Shown: positions 1 to 64,000 of the stretch, one piece after another
Position numbering within the stretch: the first letter of the stretch is position 1
Layout: each line of letters begins with the position of its first letter
DNA from: Amorphochlora amoebiformis
Taxonomy: Eukaryota; Cercozoa; Chlorarachniophyceae
NCBI GenBank assembly: GCA_054601695.1
Contig: BAAHQB010000147.1
Span: 124,001-188,000 of the forward strand
DNA length: 64,000 nt
Direction of reading: 5' to 3'
Notes under the pieces: model-generated
Told to the model about the DNA's origin: nothing
The model's input: only the letters and a program-made list of their open reading frames with translations
Databases searched by the model: none
Translations under genes and position numbers: made by a program

Positions 1-146
1 TTTTTATATATAAATATATTATATATATATATATATATATGCATATATATATATATATACACATATATGTATAAAATATATATTATTTATATGTATAAAA
101 TATATATACTATATAAATACATATATATATATATATATATATTATA

Positions 147-218
<72 letters not shown>

Positions 219-368
219 ATATATATATACATATATATATGGATACATGTAAGATATATAAAAACATATATATATATATATATATATATATGTCTAAAAA
301 AACATATCTATATATGTATATATATATATATATAAATGTTTATCTTCATGTATATACGTATTGTTAAC

Positions 369-435
<67 letters not shown>

Positions 436-482
436 TATCTTCAAAATACAATGATATGTATAAAAATATATTCAAAAAACAT

Positions 483-542
<60 letters not shown>

Positions 543-562
543 ATATATTCAGATATATGTAA

Positions 563-593
<31 letters not shown>

Positions 594-628
594 CATATAC
601 ATATCTGTATATATATATAGATATAAAG

Positions 629-679
<51 letters not shown>

Positions 680-710
680 TATATATATATAATATATAGG
701 TGATATCTAG

Positions 711-11277
<10,567 letters not shown>

Positions 11278-11427
11278 TACTAAAGCTCGCTCTATCTCTA
11301 ATTGGCTTTATTTTTCTTCTCTTTTTCCTGGTGCTGAAACGGTTTCTTTATAGGTACCGAAATATAGTAATTCGCGTATGCATGCTGGATATATATTGTA
11401 TATTTATACATATACATATAGATGAAC

Positions 11428-11471
<44 letters not shown>

Positions 11472-11513
11472 CATATATATATATGTACATATTTATATAC
11501 ACATAGATATATA

Positions 11514-11557
<44 letters not shown>

Positions 11558-12566
11558 CATGTATATATATATATAGATATTTATTTATATATGTATATAT
11601 AACCTAGATTTATACTGGTAAATGTGTGTATACACAACATGTGTGCATGCGCATATCCGTCTAAATGTGTTTATATCAACCTCACATATCTAGCATATAT
11701 ATGCATCAGATACTCCAGTAGTCTATATAGATAGTCTAGAGACTAGAGATACTAGAGATAGTCCAGATAGTCTGACTAGTACATTGGAAAGCCGGTTAGA
11801 TATATCGTGTGAGCTCTAATAATCTTTAAATTTAAAGTTCAACTATAAGGGCAAAATAAGTATATAATTACATCATTTTACATGCATAAAGCACAAAGCA
11901 CAAAAAAATAAACATGTAGATATACTCAGTCGATCTAGACTTAATATCATATGCAATATTATAGTACTTGTAACAGTACTAATATCTCGATTTTAGGTCA
12001 CTAGATACCTCTAGTACCTATAACTTAATACATGTATCAGCTATATATCTAGCTACTAGAGCTGGCTAGCATAACCAGTTGAATCTTATCGTGTATATCG
12101 TTGATCTAGAATCATTCTAGTTAGATAATTTTTAGAATTTCTTACGAATGTAAACTCATAATTAATCAAACTTCTAACTAGACGAAGTCTACATATATAC
12201 TGACTAGATTTTGGTGTAGTCTATATATACAATACTGACTAGATTTTGATGTAGATATAGATTATGATCACAATCCATAAACTAGATAAATTCATAACTG
12301 AGCTTTAATTTCACCGATAGTAGTAATTAATATTAAGTTTTAGAAGATGTGAATATATATATATATATACTAGATATATGTGATTGTACATATATTATAT
12401 ATATTCTAGATATCACTATAGTCTCATCAGGCTGTGTGAGCGACACACTCAAAAACCATTCAGTTGTAACTTCAAAACACGACTACGAATCCAAAAAAAA
12501 AACCGATTGCACGGCCAACAAAACGCAAAAACAATCAGGGCCTTCCTCACCATTCTTCAAGCGCAC
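11278..12566. other. Tail-to-tail spacer between gene A and the left alpha-tubulin
   Basis: It holds a TA block at 11370-11610, then about 700 bp unusually rich in CTAG, ATCTAG and TAGATC words (about 11690-12420). The 3' flank of the right tubulin gene (about 16560-17030) has the same word bias. No gene, RNA or convincing polyadenylation signal is seen. The frame opening at 11217 overlaps the real last exon of gene A in another frame and is a shadow. Confidence 0.6.
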
Positions 12567-14407
<1,841 letters not shown>

Positions 14408-14750
14408 TGTAGGTTGTAGGTGAGCGTAAGAGCTTTCGCTGTAGACGGGCTAGCGGGATCGCTGTGATGAACGTCCGAACTATGTCGTCAGGCAAGCCTG
14501 GGAGGTCGTTTTACGCGCGATGGGTAACGGATAGCCGATTATTTGTGCTGTCAGCTGTCTTTGGGCGGAATAGCCTAAACAAATTACACGCGAATTTAAG
14601 ATTGTTTTTGAGAATATTATAAAGTCGGCCGCAATTTTCTCCCGGATATTAAACTGTGATTTAGAGTCACACAACTCACCGGAGGTCGACACCGCATCAC
14701 CGAGGTCCACCCCACTCAAAAGCCTTCTTCCAAGCCCGTAAATCTGCAAA
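14408..14750. promoter_or_regulatory. Shared promoter interval of the divergent alpha-tubulin pair
   Basis: The two ATG codons (14407 on minus, 14751 on plus) are 343 bp apart and point away from each other. The interval is free of TA repeats, which is rare here, and must hold both 5' UTRs and promoters. No clear TATA box in canonical spacing was identified. Starts are supported by A-rich contexts (CTGCAAAATG on plus, CCTACAATG on minus). Minus-strand frames across it are shadows. Confidence 0.6.
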
Positions 14751-16089
14751 ATGCGCGAAATCTTGTCTATCCATCTTGGTCAAGCCGGTATCCAGGTGAA
14801 AATTCATTTTGGAGTGATGTAACGAGTCTATTTTGTCTTCGTTTGCGACTGTGTTCCCTCACGCGATATTGGCAAATGCGTTGCGCAGGTCGGAAACTCG
14901 TGCTGGGAACTATACTGCCTTGAGCATGGCATCCAACCTGACGGCAAGATGCCACAAGATAAGACTAAGGGAAAGGAAGACGTAAGTTTTTTACAATTTA
15001 CATCCCAACGGAACTGACCCAGAACTTTCTCAGGATGCGTTCAACACCTTCTTCTCCGAGACTTCTGCTGGTAAGCACGTTCCGCGTGCGATCTTCCTCG
15101 ACCTTGAGCCCAATGCGATCGATGAGGTCAGGACCGGTGCCTACCGTGCCCTGTTCCATCCCGAGCAGCTGATTGCCGGCAAGGAAGACGCGGCGAATAA
15201 CTACGCTCGTGGTCACTACACCATCGGCAAGGAGATCGTCGATCTAGCTCTTGACCGCGTTCGTCGTCTCGCTGATGCCTGTACCGGTCTCCAGGGCTTC
15301 CTCGTCTTCAACTCTGTCGGAGGAGGAACCGGGTCTGGTCTTGGATCTCTCCTGCTTGAGCGTCTTTCCGTTGACTATGGCAAGAAGTCCAAGCTCGGGT
15401 TCAACGTCTACCCGTCGCCCCAGGTCTCCACCGCTGTTGTCGAGCCTTACAACTGCGTCTTGTCTACACACTCGCTTCTCGAGCACACCGACGTCGCTGT
15501 TATTCTCGACAATGAGGCCATCTACGATATCTGCCGTCGCTCGCTGGATGTGTCCCGGCCTTCTTACACCAACCTCAACCGTCTCATCGCGCAAGTGATT
15601 TCGTCTCTTACTGCATCCCTGCGATTCGACGGTGCTCTGAACGTCGATATCAACGAGTTCCAGACCAACCTTGTGCCCTACCCTCGCATCCACTTCATGC
15701 TTTCGTCGTACGCTCCTATTATCTCCAAGGCCAAGGCGAAGCATGAACAGTTGACCGTTGCGGAGATCACTAACACCGCTTTCGAGCCGGCATCCATGAT
15801 GGCCAAGTGTGACCCCCGCCACGGAAAGTACATGGCGTGCTGCCTCATGTACCGTGGTGATGTCGTCCCCAAGGATGTCAACGCAGCTGTCGCGACCATC
15901 AAGACCAAGCGTACTATTCAGTTCGTTGACTGGTCCCCTACTGGATTCAAGTGCGGAATCAACTACGAGGCTCCTCACGTGGTCCCGGGTTCTGCCATGG
16001 CTAAGGTATCTCTTATGTTATTCATTCATGTATGTAACATGTTACAAATAATGTATAATGCTAACAAAAAGATAGTCGAAAAAATAAAG

Positions 16090-16131
<42 letters not shown>

Positions 16132-16394
16132 TAAAATCACAGGTCAACCGCGCCATGTGCATGATTTCCAACTCCACCGCGATTGCCGAGGTGTTCTCTC
16201 GCATCGACCACAAGTTTGACCTCATGTACGCCAAGCGTGCTTTCGTCCACTGGTATGTTGGAGAGGGTATGGAAGAGGGAGAGTTTTCCGAGGCCCGCGA
16301 GGATCTTGCTGCCCTCGAGAAGGACTACGAGGAGGTCGGTACTGAGACCAAGGAGGGTGAAGAGGGATACGCGGAGGGACAAGATGAGTTCTAA
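14751..16394 (+). CDS. Alpha-tubulin, right copy (453 residues), Lys40 present
   Basis: Exons 14751-14795, 14889-14981, 15034-16005 and 16143-16394 give 1362 nt. The first exon reads [15 protein letters not shown]. The loop [14 protein letters not shown] places Lys at residue 40, the conserved luminal acetylation site. Present are the GGGTGSG loop, [11 protein letters not shown], the nearly invariant segment [15 protein letters not shown], and the acidic tail ending GQDEF. The end is an aromatic residue of the kind removed in tubulin detyrosination, here Phe as in several protists. Introns are 93, 52 and 137 nt, the last with a TA run at the same position as in the left copy. Family unusual: the helix usually reading AEKAYHEQL has [10 protein letters not shown] in both copies, pointing to a lineage-specific tubulin. 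Confidence 0.98.
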
Positions 16395-17036
16395 ACTGAA
16401 GTTCTAAACCGATAGCACGAGCTAAAGCTGCGTTCGTTTGTGCAGCATTGAAAGTACATTTGCATCCAATAACATTTTGTTATTTCGTACATTTTCTGTT
16501 GTCGTATGTGTAATCTCACAAGATAGATTATATATAAATGTTATATATATATATATATATATGTATAGTGTGATATATAAATAGACTAGATAGCTAGGAT
16601 AGAGTGTATTTTGATATTGAAAACTCTCTACTCGTGCGATGATCTAGATCATCGTGATCTAGGTGATGGATGTATATCCAGTATACATAGCAGCATTATA
16701 CACAATGTTCAATACAATTTTGTGTGCCGAGTGTTCTGTATCATACGGTCTAGTATGTTCCACAGATGTTTACCGGTCCGGACTACTACAGTACTACTCG
16801 TAGCCTGTGACAGCTAGATGACTTACTAGCTTAGGCTAGATGATATACAGCTAATTGCTGTCATTTAATCTTGTATATACTAGATATATACTAGGTGTAA
16901 GATCCAGACGATCTAGACGATAACAGTGTAATGAAAGCCGAACTGAACTGTGATCTAAAATAGGCTATATATATATCCGCTGAAGTTTATCTAGTTTATG
17001 CAAGATATCTAGATCCACATTCCTCCGCTGGGACGC
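16395..17036. other. Tail-to-tail spacer between right alpha-tubulin and the kinase-Kelch gene
   Basis: Ordinary-composition 3' flank with a short TA run at about 16540-16565 and a CTAG/GATCTAG-rich stretch at 16580-17020, including the inverted pair GATCTAGATC/ATCATCGTGATC near 16640. No gene is seen. Confidence 0.5.
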
Positions 17037-49859
<32,823 letters not shown>

Positions 49860-50560
49860 ACTCTGCAAACACCTCTTGCAACCAGATTCCGCAGTTGTAA
49901 GACTGCTTACGTGCTCGTGCGAGTGCGTTTACGCCCTTTCGACCCCGTGAGAGACAATATATTCGACCCAAAGCCATCAGTATTGCCGCCTTCCGAGACC
50001 GAAAAAAATGCGATAAATGACGGGGTTTTGTACCATAATTCGTGCATTTTTCGATACAAGTCGATCGACTCTGTGAGGAAATCCATGCAGTCCTCTCTCG
50101 TCCACCCCAAAAGCGCGCCAAACACCTCTCTTTTGCCCCCTTTGGAGTCCATGATTGCAGGAAGATGGCAAAAATCTGCCTCTTACACGTGTCTATTTCT
50201 CCGTGACACGTGTCCCATTTGACACGTGTCACATTTGAAACGTGTCAGATTTTCACACGTGTCATGTTGAGTTCTGGGAGTGCGTCCTAGACTCCCAGTT
50301 GATGTATTTAACAAAGAATCCAGTGATACACGCTGAGACAAGGTTGCCTTCGCGGTTACAAACTGGATACATGTATACGTAATAGTCAACAGATAGTCAG
50401 ATAGTCGTCAATATAACCATTCGACACCTCAGAAAGGGGCTTATGAGTCGGAAGAGGCATCAGTGCATGGCCATGCATCCTTATCATCAAAAAATTGGCA
50501 TCAACCTGTGGTAAACAGAGAGAGAGAGAGAGAGAAAGCTTGTAAATAACAGTGTGTATG
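49860..50560. promoter_or_regulatory. 5' flank of the kinase-Kelch gene with CACGTG palindrome array
   Basis: Ordinary-composition block directly upstream of the start at 49859. It holds five copies of a ACACGTGTC-type palindrome: 50184-50193 (TACACGTGTC), 50205-50214 and 50221-50230 (GACACGTGTC), 50237-50246 (GAAACGTGTC), 50254-50263 (CACACGTGTC), at 16-21-bp spacing. CACGTG is the E-box/G-box core bound by bHLH and bZIP factors, so promoter elements are plausible, but a similar array lies in an intron at 32.8 kb. A 126-codon minus-strand frame (50232 to 49852) spans this block and overlaps the start codon region in another frame. Confidence 0.45.
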
Positions 50561-50902
50561 ATATATTACACTGGTGTACGAGTATGTGTGTGTGTCTATG
50601 TATGGATGTTTTTGTAATTATATAATTCTATGTAATTGTACGTTTTATATATTATGTGTCTGTGTATTTTTGTGTGTATATACATAAATAAAAAGATCTA
50701 CACACCATAGTATATATGTATATAATATTATACAATCAATCATATAATAATATATATACACACATATACATGTATATACATATACATATACATATATATG
50801 TGTATGTGTATACACATACATATACATATATGCATTTATTTATTTATACATATACACATATACATATATACATACATACATATATACACATGTACATACA
50901 TG

Positions 50903-50952
<50 letters not shown>

Positions 50953-51066
50953 ATATATATATGTACAAATATATATATATATTTAGTTATATGATTTATT
51001 GTATAATATTATATATACATATATACTATAGCATATATATTTTTATATATGTATATAAACACACAC

Positions 51067-51101
<35 letters not shown>

Positions 51102-51200
51102 ATATATATTTATATATATAACATATCTATATATATATATATAAATATATATATATGTGTGTGTGTGTATATATATGATATGTAATTAAATATATATTTA

Positions 51201-51251
<51 letters not shown>

Positions 51252-51334
51252 TATATACATCATATTATAATATTATATAATTGTGCAATTGCAATCATAA
51301 TTTCGTAATACTACGACTTTAACTTTATGTATAC

Positions 51335-51439
<105 letters not shown>

Positions 51440-51446
51440 TTTATAC

Positions 51447-51480
<34 letters not shown>

Positions 51481-51484
51481 ATAC

Positions 51485-51532
<48 letters not shown>

Positions 51533-51591
51533 ATATATATTATATATATATATATATTCATATGTATTACATTATATATTATATGATATTA

Positions 51592-51638
<47 letters not shown>

Positions 51639-51689
51639 CATATATACATACATTCATGTGTATTATATTATATATTATGTGATATTATC

Positions 51690-51721
<32 letters not shown>

Positions 51722-51789
51722 CATATATATATATTACATATGTACATATATTCATATGTATTATAATATATATTATATGATATTATCTA

Positions 51790-51912
<123 letters not shown>

Positions 51913-51958
51913 GATATTATGTATACATATAAATATATAAATATATATATAAATATAC

Positions 51959-51990
<32 letters not shown>

Positions 51991-52065
51991 TTATTATAAC
52001 GCAGAAAAGTTCGAACATATCTAATGCATACGTACTTAACTGTATACCAGTACGGATCACTGGAG

Positions 52066-52119
<54 letters not shown>

Positions 52120-52214
52120 GTGAACATATATATGTGTGTGTGTGTACATACAAATATTATCTAAATAGTTTAACTAACCCTATCCTATTTCTAAACCTAA
52201 TGGTATCCCCAGCC

Positions 52215-52378
52215 ATAGGGTTAGGCTGACTTAGTGTTGGATTAGTGTTAGGGTTTAGGGTTAGGGTTTGGGGTTAGGGTTAGGGTTTAGGATTAGGATT
52301 AGGGTTTAGGGTTAGGGTTAGGTTTAGGGTTAGAGATAAAGATCATTTTGTGGTTTAGGCTAAGGGATAGGGTTAGGA
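52215..52378 (+). repeat. Degenerate telomere-like array (TTAGGG / TTTAGGG)
   Basis: Mixed GGGTTA and GGGTTTA units with variants such as GGATTA. The orientation is opposite to the array at 52.93-53.12 kb. Confidence 0.92.
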
Positions 52379-52400
52379 TGTCTATAATTAATACTGTAAG

Positions 52401-52470
<70 letters not shown>

Positions 52471-52476
52471 TAATAA

Positions 52477-52519
<43 letters not shown>

Positions 52520-52652
52520 TATAAATAATATATATAATTATATATTTATATATAAATAATGTAACAGATATGTAAATATAATATATAAATATAGTATAGT
52601 ACATATATAATATATCTATATTATATTTAGGTATTATATTTATATATGTGCA

Positions 52653-52708
<56 letters not shown>

Positions 52709-52739
52709 ATATATACATATATTTATATTATAAATAAAT

Positions 52740-52791
<52 letters not shown>

Positions 52792-52934
52792 GTAAATATA
52801 TATATATATATAATATATAATGATATATATAAACATATATATATATATATATATATATATTGTATGTATTATACTCGTACAGGATTATTGATACACATCC
52901 CTAATCCCATTCTAAGGCCTCAATTCTAATATTA

Positions 52935-53185
52935 TCGTTATCTCTAACCCTACCATAGCCCTAAACCTAAACCCTAACCCTAACCCTAACCCTAAACCCT
53001 AGCCCCTAATCCTAGCCCTACGCCCTAACCCTAACCCTAACCCTAAACCCTAGCCCCGGACCCTAGCCCTAAATTCTAACCCTAAATCCTAACCCTAACC
53101 CTAATTCCACGTAAACCTTAACCCTATAACACTAATGCAACCTTGGCCTGGGTTAGGGATATGGATATGGTTAGGATTAGGAATA
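52935..53185 (-). repeat. Degenerate telomere-like array (CCCTAA / CCCTAAA)
   Basis: Mixed CCCTAA, CCCTAAA and CCCTAGC units, ending in a few TTAGGG-orientation words at 53150-53185. With the 52.2-kb array it forms G-rich to C-rich facing telomeric sequence separated by about 560 bp of TA repeats. Confidence 0.92.
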
Positions 53186-53203
53186 GGTTGGGGTTGATTA
53201 TAC

Positions 53204-53269
<66 letters not shown>

Positions 53270-53474
53270 TTGTGTGTATATATATACATATATAATATAT
53301 GTATACATATAAATATATATGTGTGTATATATACATATAAATATTTACGTATAAATATATATGTGTGTATATATACATATAAATATTTACGCACATATAG
53401 ATATATATACATAATATTACATATATATTTATATATATAATATATATAATATATAATATATATATATATATATA

Positions 53475-53531
<57 letters not shown>

Positions 53532-54690
53532 TATATGCAAAAGCAATGCACAATTATTGTGCTAATCGTATAATAATAGTATATAACTAATACATGGTTT
53601 AAGTATGGAATGTAGAAGATTATATCATTGAATACTATGACATACCATGATGTACTACTACTCAGATTTACCTAGAATTGTATTATAATATCATTAATAC
53701 TAATATATTCATACTTTTATGAATATATGGATTCACATATTCGACCGTTACGCACAATTAACGCACTGGTGTGGTTAAATATCAATTTGTGTAACTGTGT
53801 AACCGAATTACTAGTGGCTCAAGTTCTGCAAGATGATTCTTTAGTGTAATATTTTATAAATTGTCACATATCATACTGCCGTGATCATAGTGTAGAGGTA
53901 ATATACTTAGTACTCACATCATTAAGTATCCGAAAATATTGAGTAGATGATGTGATATTAGCACTATAGCTACACATTGTTCAAGATTGTTATTGTAATT
54001 AAAACCAGCTAACAACTTCTGATCATGGTAAACTTCAATTAGCGAACAGTAGACGGCAGTAGCAATTGTTACAAGTGTTGGTTAATAATTAGCATGCACC
54101 AGGAACCTCAGATCCAACATACTCATACATCGCAGGAAAGAGGAACCCTCCTACGCAGTTTTGAATGAAGTTATGAATTAAGCATCCTGATCGTCTGCAG
54201 CTCGAAAAGCTCATATTTTTAAGAGGGAAAATGTATTAATCGATTTGGCGTTCAAACTCTCGGGGGCTGCTGCCGAGTGATGTCGAATATTGTTCAATGA
54301 ATGCAAATCCAACTGGAAGCTTGCACCCGGTATGAGTATTGCCAATGAGATGAAATATCGGCTCCAATGACACCCGCTCCGCGCGAACCTTGCAGAAGGC
54401 CCGCCAAAAAAGTGGTCAACTCCATTAAAAGTGGATTGTTTTGGATGATTTCGAGCTGAAAAAACGACATGAACAATGTGTGACATCACGACTACGTTGC
54501 GCTGATATCTATGACTACGTCAGTGGGACACGTGATAGAGCTAGCTTTCCAGAGCAGCCAACCTACCCCCGAATGAAACCTGGCTGTTCTGACTGTTTTT
54601 GAGGCAACACGTGAGTGTCACCATTGATCTACCCGCAAAGCCAAAGACGCAACAGATCTCGGGAGGAACTTGAGAGTACAGTCCGTCTGT

Positions 54691-62118
<7,428 letters not shown>

Positions 62119-62139
62119 GTCTACACCGCTTACCTCAAG

Positions 62140-62251
<112 letters not shown>

Positions 62252-62329
62252 TACATATATATGACCCGTTTGAGTTAGTTGGATTATGCTCATTCGAATA
62301 TTTGAATTATTCAAATGAGGATTAACTTC

Positions 62330-62625
62330 TTGGAACAAACTACAAACTGCTAGAATCAATCATCTGGGAATGCTCTGCAGCGTGACAGAGCGCGACGTCA
62401 CGGCTTGTAACTTAATACTCTCAAGCCTTGTTAGTTTCGGGCAGTACCCGGTAGTACCGATAAGTACCGGTTGAGTAGTTCTTGAGTGAATCTCCGGGTT
62501 CTCCAAGTATCTCAGCGATCTCCAGGAGTGTATTTATTCTAGTTATGAGCATGTTTTTGCCAGCTATAGATATCCACTGTACGAGCTAAGTCCACTACTC
62601 TTACTATTTATATGCTAACACTGTA
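62330..62625 (+). repeat. Dispersed repeat family member (GTACCGG-rich body)
   Basis: Contains GCGCGACGTCACGGCTTGTAA, CCCGGTAGTACCGATAAGTACCGG and GCGATCTCCAGGAGT in the same order as the blocks at 6.2 and 31.8 kb. It follows the last accepted exon of the globin-like gene model. Confidence 0.6.
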
Positions 62626-62704
62626 CAGATATATATACATTTATATGAACAAATACATATATATATATATATTACATATATGTAAAGAAATATAATATAC
62701 ATAC

Positions 62705-62769
<65 letters not shown>

Positions 62770-62900
62770 TCGTTTTTGTATGTAAATATATATATATATA
62801 TACATACATATATATATATATATGTATACATACATGTGTGTGCATGCATATGTATGTATGTATGTAACTGTGTATATATTCATATATTACAAATTTTATT

Positions 62901-62965
<65 letters not shown>

Positions 62966-63052
62966 TATATATATATACATATATATATAAATAATATATA
63001 TATACATTATATATATATTATATATATATCATATATATACATATAATATATG

Positions 63053-63109
<57 letters not shown>

Positions 63110-63136
63110 TATATAGATACAAATGTATTTTTACAA

Positions 63137-63176
<40 letters not shown>

Positions 63177-63275
63177 AAATATAAAGGGTATAATGGTTTG
63201 ATATATAGTGACTGATGTATATACATACCATGTTCGCAAAAAATCTCAGAATAAGAGGATTTTTAAATATGGTTA

Positions 63276-63318
<43 letters not shown>

Positions 63319-63350
63319 TATATGTATATATATATATATATAAAATATAT

Positions 63351-63431
<81 letters not shown>

Positions 63432-63523
63432 CATATGTACATAATATATTTATTTATTATGTAAAAAAACATATATTATACATATATAATATAATAAAAA
63501 TGTTGAACATATATACATACATT

Positions 63524-63570
<47 letters not shown>

Positions 63571-63638
63571 ATATATATATATATATATTCTATGTATAAT
63601 ACATGTTAACATATGTTAATATATATACATATATAGAA

Positions 63639-63697
<59 letters not shown>

Positions 63698-63701
63698 TCA
63701 G
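62626..63701. other. TA-repeat region without recognised genes
   Basis: Nearly continuous TA-rich sequence. Nothing beyond short GTGTGT and GTATGT variants is seen. Confidence 0.8.
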
Positions 63702-63767
63702 ACGGAATAAAAAGGCGAAATCGTCCAAGGATCTTCTCGAAGCTGAAAACATGGGGCCTTCATACAT
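63702..63767 (+). other. Possible exon near the right edge
   Basis: After the acceptor TATATCAG| an open stretch in phase 2 codes NKKAKSSKDLLEAENMGPSY and ends at a possible donor (AT|GTCAG). Composition is coding-like and basic then acidic. It does not join directly to the phase-0 exon at 62074-62118, so an exon would be missing between them, or it belongs to another gene. Confidence 0.35.
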
Positions 63768-64000
63768 GTCAGATCAAGCAATTATGTTATTGTCATACTT
63801 TTCTAGATATTGTGTATTCAGACATTGATATATTTAGGTATTAATATGTAAATGTATAACACTATAAATGTATTATATATATATATATATGTATATATAT
63901 GTATATATTATAAATATATATATATATATCAATATATATATATATATTTATATATATTGTATATATGTACATTATAAAAATATATATAGGTACATATGTA

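Overview
The window is nuclear DNA of an intron-rich eukaryote. Coding exons are small islands in a sea of (TA)n microsatellite. The signs are GT-AG introns, alpha-tubulin genes, interstitial TTAGGG arrays (TTAGGG telomere type) and tRNA-derived SINE-like repeats. Most long frames in the raw sequence are Tyr/Ile-rich translations of TA repeats and code for nothing. The kinase carries an H-R-D-x-A-x-R-N catalytic loop of the tyrosine-kinase/TKL type, which together with TTAGGG telomeres and dense introns fits a protist related to animals or another intron-rich protist. The species cannot be named from the sequence.

I rebuilt the genes by hand, accepting an exon only when splice sites, reading phase and protein sense agreed with its neighbours. 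Gene A (+, about 711-11277, 5' end outside the window) has 13 exons and codes for at least 255 residues of a protein I do not recognise. Two alpha-tubulin genes follow, head to head: a minus-strand copy (14407 to 12567) and a plus-strand copy (14751 to 16394), 343 bp apart. Next is one very large minus-strand gene, start 49859 and stop 17037. Its 44 exons of 30-146 nt total 2271 nt (756 residues), so over 90% of it is intron. The product has an N-terminal coiled coil, a complete protein kinase domain and a C-terminal six-bladed Kelch propeller. A divergent plus-strand gene starts near 54691 and runs towards or past the right edge. Its ends resemble a globin and it begins with an N-myristoylation-type MGNS sequence, but this model is tentative.

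The most interesting observation is how the introns seem to have grown. At many exons, tandem partial copies of the exon lie in the flanking intron. Copies upstream of the exon carry the 3' splice site plus the exon's 5' part. Copies downstream carry the exon's 3' part plus the 5' splice site. Twelve copies precede one exon of gene A, about eight and six precede two Kelch exons, and one to a few are found at other exons on both strands. With donors of the form |GTATAT and acceptors TATATAG|, introns here look built from TA repeats and duplicated splice junctions.

Other contents are telomere-like arrays (one pair facing each other at 52.2-53.1 kb), several minisatellites inside the large gene, an approximately 820-bp polypurine tract, CACGTG palindrome arrays and a dispersed repeat family with a GTACCGG-rich body.
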